Assembly: GCA_016218155.1 (NCBI GenBank) | Contig: JACREQ010000096.1 | Span: 1-40,305 of the forward strand | Direction: 5' to 3' | DNA length: 40,305 bases | Origin: Bacteroidia bacterium | GTDB taxonomy: Bacteria; Bacteroidota; Bacteroidia; Bacteroidales; GWA2-32-17 | In this document: in pieces, positions 1-6,482 of the stretch | How the letters are laid out: each line of letters opens with the position of its first letter | How positions within the stretch are numbered: the stretch's first letter is position 1 | Notes under the pieces: model-generated | Database searches by the model: none | What the model was told of the DNA's origin: nothing | What the model saw: the letters and a program-made list of their open reading frames with translations, nothing else | Made by a program: the position numbers and the translations under genes

Positions 1-75
1 ACCATTTGGCCAACGTACATCTATTAGGTACTGTACGCATTTTTCTTCACTTGAAAAAGTTTTCTCAAACTCCAT
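1..75 (-). CDS. IS1595-type transposase, N-terminal fragment cut by window edge
   Basis: Only the first 25 codons lie in the window; the gene runs leftwards out of it. The reading MEFEKTF, then EEKCVQYL, then VRWPNG matches the N-terminus of IS1595-family (ISXO2-like) transposases, where an F-x-K-x-F start and a RWP-D/N-G segment precede a zinc finger. The frame is open upstream to an ATG at 96, but a TAnnTTTG -7 box at 102-109 would place the transcription start near 96, so the ATG at 75 is the better start. The identification is from remembered family consensus and rests on a short stretch. The IS end should lie just to the right, somewhere after about base 110, close to or inside the next gene. 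Confidence 0.6.
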   Translation of the reverse strand, partial: MEFEKTFSSEEKCVQYLIDVRWPNG

Positions 76-101
76 TTGTGTCCTTGGATAGTCCATGACC
101 A

Positions 102-109
102 CAAAGATA
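102..109 (-). promoter_or_regulatory. Bacteroidota -7 box of the transposase
   Basis: Read on the minus strand these bases are TATCTTTG, an exact match to the Bacteroidota -7 consensus TAnnTTTG. It lies just upstream of the transposase reading frame. No convincing -33 element was seen. Confidence 0.45.
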
Positions 110-116
110 CAACTTA

Positions 117-875
117 GTGGCAAGAAGTAAATACCCTAGTAAAGAATATAAAAACAGAATTGAAGTTAATAAAAATAAATATAATGAATTTAACAAATAT
201 CAAAAAAGATTGAACCGACTATCTGATAAAATAAATAAAAATATAGAATTAAGCAAAAAATGTAATGAAATATTAATAATAATAAATGGAATAGATATAG
301 AAAAGTCGGATATAAATGGAATAGAAATAGACGAACTAAATTCAAATATTCAAGGTTTGGAATACTTAGTAAAAAAATACAATAAAATACAAAGAACACT
401 TTCAGATTCTGCTTTTCAAATTAATTATAATGGTTTAATAAATAATATCATTAATATATGTCGACACATCCAATTAGGAAAAAAATTAAACGGATGTATA
501 AGTTATCCTATATTTAATTTAACAGCCTCATCTGATAATACTTTGCTTTATAATGACATGAATTTAAATAACCAAATACAAAGAACGAGTTTGGTAGAAG
601 TACATTCACTGAAAGATAACAAATTATTAACTGGGTATTGGGCTCATTATTCCTTACCAAGTTTTGGAAGAAAGATTAAAATTGAACATTTTACTTCAAA
701 GACAACATCAAGACGAAATTTCATATCTGGTTGCACATATATATATTGGTTATCTATTGACACTGATGGAGATAATATAGTTTCAAATAAAATAGTTAGG
801 ACACTGGATTGGACTGATACAAACAAATGCGACAACATGCCATGTCAATACATTGACATTGATATAATTAAATAA
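117..875 (+). CDS. Unrecognised protein with coiled-coil N-terminal half, possibly truncated at its 5' end
   Basis: I do not recognise this 252-residue protein. Residues about 1-110 are rich in Lys, Asn, Glu and Ile and look helical or coiled-coil. From about residue 120 the sequence changes to a mixed, probably beta-rich domain with Trp, Tyr and Cys near the end (DNMPCQYIDIDI). The only start near the front is a GTG at 117, and no in-frame Met follows for about 145 codons. The stop bounding the frame is at 96-98, inside the neighbouring IS, so the gene may have lost its original 5' end to that insertion. Five bases separate it from the membrane protein downstream, so the two are probably co-transcribed. 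It appears even more AT-rich than the core genes, fitting acquired DNA. Confidence 0.6.
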   Translation: MARSKYPSKEYKNRIEVNKNKYNEFNKYQKRLNRLSDKINKNIELSKKCNEILIIINGIDIEKSDINGIEIDELNSNIQGLEYLVKKYNKIQRTLSDSAFQINYNGLINNIINICRHIQLGKKLNGCISYPIFNLTASSDNTLLYNDMNLNNQIQRTSLVEVHSLKDNKLLTGYWAHYSLPSFGRKIKIEHFTSKTTSRRNFISGCTYIYWLSIDTDGDNIVSNKIVRTLDWTDTNKCDNMPCQYIDIDIIK

Positions 876-880
876 TTAAA

Positions 881-1426
881 ATGAATAAATTAGTTGAGTA
901 TGTTTTTAGTATATTTTTTATTGTAGTTTCTGGAGTGCTTAACTTCTTGTTTGCAAATTACATCAAAGATATTGCTGTTGTCCAATATGTATTGATAAAT
1001 ATTTTCGTTTTTACTATTACCTATTTTACATTTCATCTGATTTTTAAAAGGAGTTTTGTAAAATTAAATAAAAAATATTACACAATGTTATTTAGTATAG
1101 TGGTTATTTTGGTTTTGATTTTTATAAAAACTCTAAACTATACAAATTCTCATTTAATAATAATACATGAAAGTCAGACAAAAATTAAAGGAGATAATTA
1201 TTGTGATAATATTATAAAATATAAAGATTCATATAGTGATATTGAGTTATTACAGGCAAATGAACTCAATCCTGAAAATGTTTGGTGCGATATTAATAAT
1301 GTGAAAAATAACATATTATGGTTTTCAATATTTTGTAGTTTTTTAATGTCAATATTTTTTTCTTTTGCATTTCAAGGAATTAATATAAAAATTGAAACTG
1401 AAAAAAAAACAATAGGTTTCAAGTAG
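881..1426 (+). CDS. Unrecognised four-helix membrane protein
   Basis: A 181-residue protein with four predicted membrane segments, at about residues 8-29, 33-57, 68-90 and 146-168. Between helices 3 and 4 is a polar loop of about 55 residues with two cysteines (NYCDN and VWCDI) that could pair. No domain is recognised. It starts five bases after the upstream gene ends, so the two likely form a two-gene unit: one coiled-coil soluble protein and one membrane protein. Such pairs are common among cargo genes of mobile elements, but nothing in either sequence proves a defence or toxin role. Confidence 0.65.
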   Translation: MNKLVEYVFSIFFIVVSGVLNFLFANYIKDIAVVQYVLINIFVFTITYFTFHLIFKRSFVKLNKKYYTMLFSIVVILVLIFIKTLNYTNSHLIIIHESQTKIKGDNYCDNIIKYKDSYSDIELLQANELNPENVWCDINNVKNNILWFSIFCSFLMSIFFSFAFQGINIKIETEKKTIGFK

Positions 1427-1454
1427 AATAAAACAGATCAACATAAATTTACTT

Positions 1455-1625
1455 TCAAGGCTTATCCAAAAACTCATAAATCATTTCTACTTGCCAAGCA
1501 AGAAGAGGTCTTCTTTTAACTAATTTCAATTGCTTTTCAATCGGTTTAATCCATTTGCGAAAGGTATTATGGCAAATGCCGTATTCATTCTCTATTTGCG
1601 TTTGTGTAATTACCTTTTTTGACAT
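1455..1625 (-). CDS. Small DUF4248-like protein of mobile elements
   Basis: A 56-residue ORF reading MSKKVITQTQIENEYGI at the start and ending RRPLLAWQVEMIYEFLDKP. The layout, a short helix-turn-helix-like N-terminus, then a W-I segment, then a P-x2-x-Q-V-x2-I-x2-F-L-x-x-P tail, resembles the DUF4248 family as I remember it. Those proteins are short Bacteroidota proteins often carried by phages and conjugative elements. An exact -7 box lies 18 bases upstream of its start. It is divergent from the membrane protein gene's side and sits upstream of, and on the same strand as, no other gene in the element. Its function is unknown; a DNA-binding role is only an inference. Confidence 0.6.
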   Translation of the reverse strand: MSKKVITQTQIENEYGICHNTFRKWIKPIEKQLKLVKRRPLLAWQVEMIYEFLDKP

Positions 1626-1642
1626 AATATTTTCTTTTATTT

Positions 1643-1676
1643 CAAAAATACGGTGATTTGTTATTATTATTTCAAA
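1643..1676 (-). promoter_or_regulatory. Promoter of the DUF4248-like gene
   Basis: On the minus strand, TATTTTTG (1650-1643) matches the -7 consensus TAnnTTTG. A TTTG (1676-1673) lies 22 bases further upstream in the -33 position; the usual spacing is 19-21. Confidence 0.45.
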
Positions 1677-1738
1677 TGCCGTTTCTTATGTCTGAATTTT
1701 CAATAAATTGCACTTTAATACAAGAATAAAAATAAAAA

Positions 1739-1760
1739 AAGCCCTGTTTTTGCAGGGCTT
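1739..1760 (-). terminator. Rho-independent terminator of the integrase gene
   Basis: An 8-bp stem (AAGCCCTG pairing with CAGGGCTT) with a six-base loop is followed on the minus strand by a T-rich run. It lies immediately after the integrase stop codon. Confidence 0.85.
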
Positions 1761-1765
1761 TAATT

Positions 1766-3031
1766 TTAATTTTGGCATATGGGCGGAAAATGTAAACTCA
1801 CCTTTTCAGTAGTAAACTTATCTTGTATTTTTTCCATATCAATACCAACTTTTTTATCTGAAAGTTTAGCATAATGTTGTGTCATTTTAATAGTGCTATG
1901 ACCAAGCATTTTTGAAACGCTTTCAATAGGAACATCATTATTTAAAGTAACAGTCGTGGCGAATGTGTGTCTTGCAGTATGCGTTGAAATATGCTTAGTA
2001 ATTCCACAGATGTCTGCTATTTCTTTCAAATAAGCATTCAATTTTTGATTTGTATATACCGGAAGCAAAATTTCGTTGACAATGCAATACGGATTGTTTC
2101 TATATTTTTCTACAATTTGCAAGGCAATTGGTAAAAGTGGAATATGACTAATCATATCAGTTTTCTTTCTTCGTGTATGAATCCACAAACGTCCATTTTC
2201 ACCTTTAACAACATTTTCTTGTTTCAGATTTTTAATATCAGAATATGCAAGACCTGTGAAGCAACCAAATAAAAACACATCCTTAACAAATTCTAAGCGT
2301 TCTATGCCGATTTTTTTATTCAGAAGACGTGCAAGTTCATCTTCTGTTAAAAACTCTTTATCGACCTTCTTTAAGCGTAATTTAAAATTTACAAATGGGT
2401 CATGTTTAAGCCAACCATTCCGAAAAGCATTAAGAACAATTTTCTTAAAATTTTTGATGTACTTCATTGTCGTATTATGAGCACAATTACGGACAGTTTT
2501 AAGGTAAAGTTCAAAACCCTTAATAAAGTCAGCATTCATCTTATTAATGAGTAAGTCATTTACCTTATACTTTTCTTTAATGTAACTGCTTAAATGAAGT
2601 AAACAGGTCTCATAACGTTGCACGGTTGCAGGTGCAAAATCTTTGTCCTTTAATGATAATAGTTTAATTGTCTTATTATGTTCCTGAAATAATTCAACAA
2701 TTTTCTTTTCATCATTAATAATTCCGAGATAAGAATTTTTGATAGTCCGAGCCGTAATCTCCCTGTCCTTTTCCCTTAACATTTTCACATGTTCGTTTAA
2801 ACAGCCAACTACATGCTGCAAATGAACATTTAACTCTTTTGCTTCTTTTGATGTTCCGGCTGCACCGTTTTTAGCAACACTCCATTTCTCAGGAAAAATG
2901 TTACGAAGTGTAGCAAGTTCTTCATGTGTGTCATCTACTTTAATTTTTAAGTAAATAGGAACTTCCCCTGATTTAAGGGGTTTTGTCCGCTTAACGTAGA
3001 ACGAAAAAGCGATTTTGTTTCTGGTTTCCAT
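1766..3031 (-). CDS. Tyrosine recombinase/integrase, CTnDOT-like
   Basis: A 421-residue site-specific recombinase. Residues about 1-90 look like the Arm-type DNA-binding domain, about 110-215 the SAM-like core-binding domain, and about 225-400 the catalytic domain. The second catalytic arginine box is HTARH (H351, R354), followed by LGHS with H378, and the nucleophile Y387 in TQHYAKL. The first catalytic arginine expected in the TGLRxxD box is replaced by alanine (TGLAYSD, A262), a substitution position familiar from CTnDOT-type integrases, which also lack this arginine. A real Shine-Dalgarno (AAGGAGG) sits a few bases before the ATG, rare in this phylum and supporting the start. It lies 238 bases from the 3' end of tRNA-Ser, so the tRNA is a candidate attachment site. 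It probably marks an integrated element extending leftwards out of the window. Confidence 0.93.
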   Translation of the reverse strand: METRNKIAFSFYVKRTKPLKSGEVPIYLKIKVDDTHEELATLRNIFPEKWSVAKNGAAGTSKEAKELNVHLQHVVGCLNEHVKMLREKDREITARTIKNSYLGIINDEKKIVELFQEHNKTIKLLSLKDKDFAPATVQRYETCLLHLSSYIKEKYKVNDLLINKMNADFIKGFELYLKTVRNCAHNTTMKYIKNFKKIVLNAFRNGWLKHDPFVNFKLRLKKVDKEFLTEDELARLLNKKIGIERLEFVKDVFLFGCFTGLAYSDIKNLKQENVVKGENGRLWIHTRRKKTDMISHIPLLPIALQIVEKYRNNPYCIVNEILLPVYTNQKLNAYLKEIADICGITKHISTHTARHTFATTVTLNNDVPIESVSKMLGHSTIKMTQHYAKLSDKKVGIDMEKIQDKFTTEKVSLHFPPICQN

Positions 3032-3210
3032 AAATCCTCCTTTTTAATAAGTTAAAATTACATGAACCAGTTCGTTTTTAAAAATGAAAATGTGTGAAAA
3101 TCAGCGAATAAGCACCGGATTAGCTGGACTAAGAAAAAATGAAAAAAACCAGCCAGACAACCAGTCGGATTAGGTTATTTCTTTCAAAAACTCCGCAGGG
3201 ATTAAAAAGA

Positions 3211-3245
3211 AAAAAGCCCATGTCCGTTGGACTTTCGGGCTTTTT
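3211..3245 (-). terminator. Terminator after tRNA-Ser
   Basis: The arms AAAAAGCCC (3211-3219) and GGGCTTTTT (3237-3245), with an inner GTCC/GGAC pair, form a hairpin. On the minus strand it is followed by further T runs, 24 bases past the 3' end of the tRNA. Confidence 0.75.
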
Positions 3246-3268
3246 CAAGGACTTGCTCTTTGTGCTTG

Positions 3269-3355
3269 CGGAGAGAAAGGGATTCGAACCCCCGTTCCAA
3301 TTGCTCGGAAAACAGTTTTCGAGACTGCCGCATTCGACCACTCTGCCATCTCTCC
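3269..3355 (-). tRNA. tRNA-Ser, anticodon CGA
   Basis: The minus strand reads GGAGAGA for the 5' acceptor arm and TCTCTCC plus discriminator G for the 3' arm, pairing over 7 bp. The anticodon loop is CTCGAAA, giving CGA. A long variable arm (class II tRNA) and the T-arm GGTTCGAATCC follow. Length is 87 nt and no CCA is encoded, normal for the phylum. An exact -7 box lies just upstream, inside the gap after the GIY-YIG gene. The tRNA lies between an integrase gene and a GIY-YIG gene, and a broken second copy of its 5' half lies about 300 bases upstream. Confidence 0.95.
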
Positions 3356-3366
3356 AATATAGTTTG

Positions 3367-3374
3367 CAAAGATA
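3367..3374 (-). promoter_or_regulatory. -7 box of tRNA-Ser
   Basis: The minus strand reads TATCTTTG, an exact TAnnTTTG match ending 11 bases before the mature 5' end of the tRNA. It sits right after the stop codon of the GIY-YIG gene. The related sequence next to the broken tRNA copy has decayed to TATCTATA. Confidence 0.6.
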
Positions 3375-3381
3375 ATTTATT

Positions 3382-3627
3382 TCAGATAATTCCTTTTGTT
3401 TTTAAGTAATTATATCCGTCAATTGATTTGAAATAAAACTCTCTTTTAATGGCTTCAGTTTTCGTTTCGTATTCTTCCAAATAATGAATAACCCATGGTT
3501 TATAAGCCTTTGTAGATTTAACTTTACCAGAATTGTGATATTTTAGTCTGTTTTCCAAATTACAAGTAGAGCCATAATAATGCCTGCCATTTAAAGTAGA
3601 TTTTAATATGTATGTGTAATGTTTCAT
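3382..3627 (-). CDS. GIY-YIG endonuclease, small UPF0213-like
   Basis: A protein of 81 residues, or 86 if the upstream ATG at 3642 is used. It reads MKHYTYILKS, then GRHYYGST, giving the two halves of the GIY-YIG motif as YTY and YYG. NLENRLKYHN carries the conserved arginine, STKAYKPW follows, and EAIKREFYFK carries the conserved catalytic glutamate, so the active site looks complete. The single-domain form lacks any DNA-targeting domain. Such proteins are expected to be metal-dependent endonucleases, but the substrate of this small subfamily is not established. The gene lies precisely between a broken 5' half of tRNA-Ser and an intact tRNA-Ser, all on the same strand, suggesting it moved in with a tRNA segment. 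Confidence 0.9.
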   Translation of the reverse strand: MKHYTYILKSTLNGRHYYGSTCNLENRLKYHNSGKVKSTKAYKPWVIHYLEEYETKTEAIKREFYFKSIDGYNYLKTKGII

Positions 3628-3654
3628 TTGAAAAATGTGCAATTTTGAGAATTA

Positions 3655-3725
3655 AGACTGCCGCATTCCCCCGTAGGGGTCGCTTCGCGAGACCACTCTG
3701 TTTACCCCTATGGGGCCATCTCTCT
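3655..3725 (-). pseudogene. Broken 5' half of tRNA-Ser with inserted mini-palindromes
   Basis: Read on the minus strand, this matches the intact tRNA-Ser from the acceptor arm to GGCAGTCT, the base before the anticodon, and then diverges completely. Two insertions interrupt it: 15 bases (3701-3715, containing CCCCATAGGGG) at the start of the D-stem, and 22 bases (3669-3690, containing TCGCGAAGCGA and CCCCTACGGGG) in the D-loop. Sequence upstream of it (about 3726-3750) also resembles the promoter flank of the intact tRNA, but the -7 box has decayed. It cannot form a tRNA. The copy appears to come from duplication or disruption of a tRNA-Ser gene. Confidence 0.85.
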
Positions 3726-3939
3726 AAAATAGATTGTATAGATAATTAATTCATGTTATAAATATTTGGTTTAAATAAAATAATTTTAGACGTTGTTAAA
3801 ATATGTTATAAAGCAGATTATTTATCATATGTCAATAAATCAATATAATAATCTAACGGCTCTAGATTGAAAAAAAATCAATAAAAGTGATTTCATATTT
3901 TCTTTGTTGGTAAATTTGGCGGCATTTAAAATAAATTTT
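3726..3939. other. Intergenic region before the flavoprotein/Hdr operon
   Basis: An AT-rich stretch between the broken tRNA copy and the DHOD-like gene. The promoter of the downstream operon should lie here. TTTCTTTG at about 3899-3906 resembles a -7 box but lacks the consensus A. No ORF, RNA or repeat was recognised. Confidence 0.4.
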
Positions 3940-4974
3940 ATGATAGATTTATCTTGTAAATATTTAGGGCTTCAGTTAAAAAATCCATTAATAATTGGTA
4001 GTTCTGGATTAACTTCTTCAGTTGAAAATCTTAAAACTATTGCTAATATGGGTGCAGGAGCAGTAGTGTTAAAATCCATTTTCGAAGAACAAATAAAGTT
4101 CGAAACCGAGAAACTAATAAATTCAGACGATCCTAATATAAAATCATGGCAGGACGCTTTTAATGGTATCGTTGGAAAAAACGAATATTATCATGACGAA
4201 GCTTATGAATATATAACTAATTATGCAAAAGAGCATTCATTAAAACATTATCTTACTTTAGTAACTGAAGCAAAAAAAGCAATAGATATTCCAATAATTG
4301 CAAGTATTCATTGTAGTACTCAATATGATTGGCAGTATTTTGCAAAGCGTATTCAGGATGCTGGTGCAGATGCAATTGAATTAAATGTATACTTATTACC
4401 TTCAAACTTTGAAAAAAGTGGAGATGAAATCGAACAGGTATATTTTGATATAATTAAAGAGGTAAAGAAATTTATTACAATTCCTTTCTCTTTAAAAATC
4501 GGTTACTATTTTTCAAGTTTAGCCAAAACAGCACTTAATTTATCTGAAACAGGTATTGCAGGACTAACTCTTTTTAATAGACCTTACAACCCAGATATTG
4601 ATATTAATACTTTAGAAGTTTCTTCTTCTAATATGTATAGCTCCGATTTAGAATACTCGCATAGTTTACGCTGGGTTGCTCTTTTATCAGGAAAGTTAAA
4701 ATGTAATATTGCAGCTTCTACTGGTATTCATAATTCTGAAACAATAATTAAGCAGTTATTAGCAGGTGCTGATGCAGTTCAAATGGTTTCATTGTTTTAT
4801 GAAAAACATTTTGATGTTTTACCTGGCATTATTAAAGATATTGAAAACTGGATGACTAAACATAATTTTAAATTTATTAGTGATTTTAAAGGTAAATTAA
4901 GTCATACCAACGTTCATAATCCTGCTGCTTATGAAAGAGTTCAGTTTATCCGATTATATTCTAACATAGTTTAA
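3940..4974 (+). CDS. Dihydroorotate dehydrogenase-like flavoprotein
   Basis: A 344-residue protein with the TIM-barrel of the dihydroorotate dehydrogenase (DHOD) family: LGLQLKNPLIIGSSGLT at the N-terminus, IPIIASIHCS mid-sequence, GADAIELN around residue 145, and phosphate-binding strands IAASTGIH and LLAGADAVQMVS near the C-terminus, expected to bind FMN. In true DHODs the ELN strand is followed by S-C-P or a serine acting as catalytic base; here it reads ELNVYLLPS (E147-S155) with no Cys, so classic dihydroorotate oxidation is doubtful. The frame is open to a TTG at 3904, but the ATG at 3940 gives the standard family start MIDLSCKYLG. It heads the operon 20 bases before hdrC. Working with the PyrK-like FlxA is an attractive inference, since PyrD and PyrK form DHOD type 1B. 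Confidence 0.85.
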   Translation: MIDLSCKYLGLQLKNPLIIGSSGLTSSVENLKTIANMGAGAVVLKSIFEEQIKFETEKLINSDDPNIKSWQDAFNGIVGKNEYYHDEAYEYITNYAKEHSLKHYLTLVTEAKKAIDIPIIASIHCSTQYDWQYFAKRIQDAGADAIELNVYLLPSNFEKSGDEIEQVYFDIIKEVKKFITIPFSLKIGYYFSSLAKTALNLSETGIAGLTLFNRPYNPDIDINTLEVSSSNMYSSDLEYSHSLRWVALLSGKLKCNIAASTGIHNSETIIKQLLAGADAVQMVSLFYEKHFDVLPGIIKDIENWMTKHNFKFISDFKGKLSHTNVHNPAAYERVQFIRLYSNIV

Positions 4975-4994
4975 CGAAAAAATAAAAGAATAAT

Positions 4995-5555
4995 ATGTCA
5001 CATTCTGATCATCATATTGAAAGAAATTCGTTAGCCGCAAAAGTTGAAAAGGAAGTTGAAGTAAAAGCACAAAAGTGTTATCAATGCGGTAAATGTTCAG
5101 CTGGTTGTCCGGTTGCAGAAGATATGGATTTTCCACCTAGCATGGTTTTACGTATGCTTCAGACAGAATTACCAGCTAACGATGAGAAAATTTTAAAATC
5201 ACATTCTATCTGGCTATGTGTTACATGCGAAATGTGTTTGTCTCGTTGTCCTATGGAAATTGATATACCTTCTATGATGGATTTCTTAAGACAAAAATCA
5301 CGTAGTGAAGGCAAAGAAAACCCTAAGGCTAAAAATATTATTGCATTTCATAAATCATTTTTGAAATCAATAAAGAATACAGGCAGATTATATGAATTAG
5401 GTCTTATCTTAGATTATAAACGTCAGTCATTAAACATGACACAAGATATGGCCCTTGGACCAAAAATGCTATCAAGAGGAAAACTTCATATTTTCCCTGA
5501 GAAAATAAAAGATAGAGCACATATCGCTAAAATATTTAAAAAAACCAGTAAATAA
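4995..5555 (+). CDS. hdrC: Heterodisulfide reductase subunit C-like iron-sulfur protein
   Basis: A 186-residue HdrC-type protein with two [4Fe-4S] motifs: C28-x2-C31-x2-C34-x3-C38 (CYQCGKCSAGCP) and C75-x2-C78-x2-C81-x3-C85 (CVTCEMCLSRCP). In the family, HdrC carries electrons between the HdrA flavin/iron-sulfur core and the HdrB active site. Length and cluster spacing are normal. The gene starts 20 bases after the DHOD-like gene and hdrB follows after 11 bases. There is no methanogen context, so the disulfide substrate is not a CoM/CoB heterodisulfide; in bacteria, DsrC-type or other dithiol proteins have been proposed. Confidence 0.92.
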   Translation: MSHSDHHIERNSLAAKVEKEVEVKAQKCYQCGKCSAGCPVAEDMDFPPSMVLRMLQTELPANDEKILKSHSIWLCVTCEMCLSRCPMEIDIPSMMDFLRQKSRSEGKENPKAKNIIAFHKSFLKSIKNTGRLYELGLILDYKRQSLNMTQDMALGPKMLSRGKLHIFPEKIKDRAHIAKIFKKTSK

Positions 5556-5566
5556 GGAGATCAAAT

Positions 5567-6412
5567 ATGAAAATAGGTATTTATCCCGGATGTTCGTTAG
5601 AAGGCTCAGCACGTGATTATAATCAGTCAGTTTTTGAACTTGCAAAAGCTTTCGATATTGAACCTGTACAAATTCCTGACTGGAACTGTTGTGGTGCTAC
5701 TGCAGCTCATAACTTAAATAAGGAATTATCATTGGCATTGCCTGCAAGAATTTTGGCTTTAGCCGAGAAACATGGTTTAGATGAAATACTTGTTCCTTGT
5801 GCTGCATGTTATAGTCGACTAATGGTTACTCAACATGAACTTCAAAAACATCCTGAATTGAAAAACAGGATTTGTGAGGTTTTGGAAATGGATTATAAAG
5901 GAAATTCAAAAATTATTAATGTAATTGAATGGATTGATAAATATATTATTCCAAAACTTGAAGAAAAAGTAAAGAAACCATTTAATTATAAAGTAGCAAA
6001 TTATTATGGTTGTTTGTTAGTAAGACCTAATAAGGTTCTTAACTACGACCGTGTCGAAGATCCTCAGACAATGGATATTGTTATGAATAAAATTGGTGCT
6101 ACATCAATTGATTTTGCTTATAAAACAGAATGTTGTGGTGCCGGACTTTCAATTTCCCGTACAGATATAGTTTCGAAATTATCAGGAAAAATTATTGAAG
6201 ATGCCGAACATCGTGGTGCTGATGCAATAATTGTTGCATGTCCTATGTGTCATTCAAATCTTGATATGAGACGTGCAGATATTAATAAGTATTGGGATAA
6301 AGATTTTAAAATACCTGTGATATTTGTTACTCAGGCAATTGGTTTGGCTATTGGCTTAACTCCTGAACAAGTTGGGTTTAACAGACATTTTGTTGATGTA
6401 AAAATTAGCTAA
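5567..6412 (+). CDS. hdrB: Heterodisulfide reductase subunit B-like protein
   Basis: A 281-residue protein with two CCG domains (PF02754), which bind the noncubane [4Fe-4S] clusters of HdrB and form the disulfide-reducing site. The first has GCSLEGS, NCCGAT and PCAACYS; the second has GCLLVRP, ECCGAG and ACPMCHS, so all expected cysteines are present. Length agrees with archaeal HdrB. A purine-rich AAGGAG lies just before the ATG, rare in this phylum. It is the likely site of reduction of a disulfide acceptor, the identity of which cannot be read from sequence. Confidence 0.93.
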   Translation: MKIGIYPGCSLEGSARDYNQSVFELAKAFDIEPVQIPDWNCCGATAAHNLNKELSLALPARILALAEKHGLDEILVPCAACYSRLMVTQHELQKHPELKNRICEVLEMDYKGNSKIINVIEWIDKYIIPKLEEKVKKPFNYKVANYYGCLLVRPNKVLNYDRVEDPQTMDIVMNKIGATSIDFAYKTECCGAGLSISRTDIVSKLSGKIIEDAEHRGADAIIVACPMCHSNLDMRRADINKYWDKDFKIPVIFVTQAIGLAIGLTPEQVGFNRHFVDVKIS

Positions 6413-6482
6413 AATAATTTAAACTCGAATGGTTCTAATAATAAAATCCTTAATCGTAAATTCTAAATCATAAATAAATAAT

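Noticed and set aside
3139-3409. Plus-strand reading frames of 60-78 codons across 3139-3409
   Set aside because: They run through the terminator and the tRNA-Ser gene on the other strand; the peptide is the antisense of the tRNA.
3940-4974. True pyrimidine-pathway dihydroorotate dehydrogenase
   Set aside because: The catalytic Cys/Ser region reads VYLLPS, no other pyr gene is near, and the gene is fused in operon order with hdr/flx genes.
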